Source: Ramlibacter sp. (GTDB lineage: Bacteria > Pseudomonadota > Gammaproteobacteria > Burkholderiales > Burkholderiaceae_C). From it: 8,436 bases of DNA. The notes under the pieces were generated by a model, which saw only the letters and a list, made by a program, of their open reading frames with translations, was not told the DNA's origin and searched no databases. The stretch lies in assembly GCA_025351615.1 (NCBI GenBank), contig JANXVP010000196.1:1-8436 (forward strand). The letters are read 5' to 3'. Made by a program: the position numbers and the translations under genes. Of this stretch, positions 6,876-8,436 are shown piece after piece; within the stretch, counting starts at the first letter, position 1, and the number at the start of each line of letters is the position of its first letter.

Positions 6876-8436
6876 TCACCCCTGGTCGTCGACCGGGGTC
6901 TGCTGCTGCGGCTCGCGCTGCTCGCGCGGCTGTTGCTCGCGCGGCTGCTGGTCGCCGCGGCCATCGCGGCCCTGCTCGCCCCGGCCTTGCTGATCGCCGC
7001 GGAACTGCTGGTCACGTGCTTGCTGTTCGCCCCGATTCTGCTGGCCGTCCCGCGGCTGCTGGTCGCCGCGGAACTGCTGCTCACGTGGACCGCGGTCGTC
7101 GCGCGGCGGGCGCTGGTCCCGCTGCTCGCGCTGCTGGTCCGGCGCCATCGCCGGGCGGTCCAGCAAGGCCTTCATCGACAGCTTCACGCGGCCCTTCTCG
7201 TCGGTCTCGAGCACCTTGACCTTGACGATCTGGCCTTCGCTCAGGTAATCAGTGACCTTCTCGACCCGCTCGTGCGCGATCTGGCTGATGTGCAGCAGGC
7301 CGTCCTTGCCTGGCAGCAGGTTGACCAGCGCGCCGAAGTCCAGGATCTTGGTGATCGCGCCTTCGTACACCTTGCCGATTTCGACTTCGGCCGTGATCTG
7401 CTCGATGCGCTTCTTGGCGACCTCGGCCTTCTCGTTGTCGGTGGCGGCGATGGTGATGGTGCCGTCTTCCTCGATGTTGATCTGGCAGCCGGTCTCTTCG
7501 GTCAGCGCACGGATGACAGCGCCGCCCTTGCCGATCACGTCGCGGATCTTCTCGGGGTTGATCTTCATGGTGTAAAGCTTGGGCGCGAAAGTCGAGACCT
7601 CGCTCTTGGCTTCGCCCATGGCTTCCTGCATCTTGCCCAGGATGTGCATGCGCGCTTCCTTGGCCTGGGCCAGTGCGACCTGCATGATCTCGCGGGTGAT
7701 GCCCTGGATCTTGATGTCCATCTGCAGCGCAGTGATACCGTTGGTGGTGCCGGCCACCTTGAAGTCCATGTCGCCGAGGTGGTCCTCGTCGCCCAGGATG
7801 TCGGTCAGCACGGCGAAGCGGTTGCCGTCCTTGATCAGGCCCATGGCGATGCCGGCGACGTGCGCCTTCATCGGCACGCCGGCGTCCATCAGCGACAGGC
7901 AGCCGCCGCAGACCGACGCCATCGACGACGAGCCGTTGGATTCGGTGATCTCGGAGACCACGCGCATCGTGTACGGGAATTCTTCCTTGGTCGGCAGCAC
8001 GCCCAGCAAGGCGCGCTTGGCGAGGCGGCCGTGGCCGACTTCGCGGCGCTTGGTCGATCCCATGCGGCCCACTTCGCCGGTGGCGAAGGGAGGCATGTTG
8101 TAGTGGAACATGAAGCGGTCCTCATATTCGCCCATCAGCGCGTCGATGCGCTGCGAATCGCGCTCGGTGCCCAGCGTGGTGATGACCAGCGCCTGGGTTT
8201 CACCACGCGTGAACAGCGCCGAACCATGGGTGCGGGGCAACGCGCCGGTGCGGATCTCGATCGGGCGCACGGTGCGCGTGTCGCGGCCGTCGATGCGCGG
8301 CTCGCCCGAAAGGATCTGGCTGCGCACAATGCGCGCTTCGATCTCGAACAGCACGTTTTCGAGGTTGACCTTGTCGAACTCGACGTTGTCGCCCTTCAGC
8401 GCGGCCATCGTCGCCGCCGTCACGTCACGCGTGGCG
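6876..8436 (-). CDS. pnp: Polynucleotide phosphorylase, 5' end off window
   Basis: PNPase is a trimeric 3'-to-5' exoribonuclease that phosphorolyses RNA and can also add tails. About 519 residues are visible. Numbering from the valine codon GTG at 8423 (an internal codon, not a start), the second RNase PH domain begins near 40 ([11 protein letters not shown]). It contains the phosphate-binding [15 protein letters not shown] (160-174) and the metal-binding Asp214 and Asp220 of [13 protein letters not shown] domain with GKGG at 298-301 follows (about 285-345), then an S1 domain (about 350-420). By comparison with E. coli numbering roughly 270 N-terminal residues are missing. After the S1 domain comes a 92-residue Gln/Arg/Asp/Glu-rich, lysine-free tail, much longer and more repetitive than in E. 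coli. pnp heads the run of genes towards qor and tpiA; rpsO is commonly found upstream but is not in view. Confidence 0.97.
   Translation of the reverse strand, partial: ATRDVTAATMAALKGDNVEFDKVNLENVLFEIEARIVRSQILSGEPRIDGRDTRTVRPIEIRTGALPRTHGSALFTRGETQALVITTLGTERDSQRIDALMGEYEDRFMFHYNMPPFATGEVGRMGSTKRREVGHGRLAKRALLGVLPTKEEFPYTMRVVSEITESNGSSSMASVCGGCLSLMDAGVPMKAHVAGIAMGLIKDGNRFAVLTDILGDEDHLGDMDFKVAGTTNGITALQMDIKIQGITREIMQVALAQAKEARMHILGKMQEAMGEAKSEVSTFAPKLYTMKINPEKIRDVIGKGGAVIRALTEETGCQINIEEDGTITIAATDNEKAEVAKKRIEQITAEVEIGKVYEGAITKILDFGALVNLLPGKDGLLHISQIAHERVEKVTDYLSEGQIVKVKVLETDEKGRVKLSMKALLDRPAMAPDQQREQRDQRPPRDDRGPREQQFRGDQQPRDGQQNRGEQQARDQQFRGDQQGRGEQGRDGRGDQQPREQQPREQREPQQQTPVDDQG
6991..7087 (-). 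repeat. Two-copy imperfect repeat within the pnp tail (69-base period)
   Basis: The 28 bases at 6991-7018 and those at 7060-7087 differ at only 2 positions and lie exactly 69 bases (23 codons) apart. They encode the nearly identical peptides EQQFRGDQQ and DQQFRGDQQ. The repeat keeps the reading frame, which fits an in-frame duplication that has since diverged. Shorter RGDQQ and RGEQQ variants occur around both copies. Confidence 0.8.

Noticed and set aside
6991..7087. Regularly repeated DNA that might suggest a CRISPR array or mobile repeat.
   Set aside because: It has only two imperfect copies, in frame inside pnp, encoding a low-complexity protein tail.
6903..7150. Plus-strand frame opposite the pnp tail that reads as a very hydrophobic Leu/Ala/Val stretch, like membrane helices.
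   Set aside because: It results from the codon complement: sense CAG (Gln) reads CTG (Leu) in reverse, and CGC (Arg) reads GCG (Ala). There is no suitable ATG or GTG start with a ribosome site.

Overview
This window is a stretch of ordinary housekeeping chromosome from a high-GC Gram-negative bacterium. It is most likely a betaproteobacterium of the order Burkholderiales, and Oxalobacteraceae-like is my best guess. The call rests on the gene order pnp / quinone oxidoreductase / tpiA / secG / tRNA-Leu / nuoABCDEF, on the protein sequences (for example NuoD ending in GEIDR and its [10 protein letters not shown] signature), and on the strong G/C third-position bias. The genus cannot be fixed from sequence reading alone.

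Every gene lies on the minus strand, so transcription runs from high to low coordinates. At the right edge is the 3' two thirds of pnp (polynucleotide phosphorylase), which ends in an unusual Gln/Arg-rich tail with an internal 23-codon repeat. A 60-base gap with two perfect hairpins leads to a zinc-free quinone oxidoreductase of the medium-chain dehydrogenase family. Then come tpiA (glycolysis) and secG (protein export), spaced by only 17 and 26 bases. A 115-base gap holding a long inverted repeat separates secG from a tRNA-Leu(GAG) gene with an encoded CCA end.

The tRNA lies 58 bases upstream of nuoA, the first gene of the NADH:quinone oxidoreductase (complex I) operon. nuoA, nuoB, nuoC, nuoD and nuoE are complete. 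nuoF is cut by the left edge after 358 residues, before its 4Fe-4S cysteines. The nuo genes are packed tightly, with ATGA overlaps at nuoD/nuoE and nuoE/nuoF. Together they supply the peripheral-arm electron path (FMN in NuoF, 2Fe-2S in NuoE, N2 in NuoB), the quinone site (NuoB/NuoD), the NuoC scaffold and one membrane subunit (NuoA).

I see no mobile element, CRISPR array, phage gene, pseudogene or transferred island, and no convincing novel system. The observations most worth a second look are modest: a 15-codon reading frame in the nuoA leader whose stop overlaps the nuoA start as ATGA, the low-complexity PNPase tail with its tandem repeat, the paired hairpins between pnp and the oxidoreductase gene, and the absence of any recognisable intrinsic terminator from pnp to nuoF.
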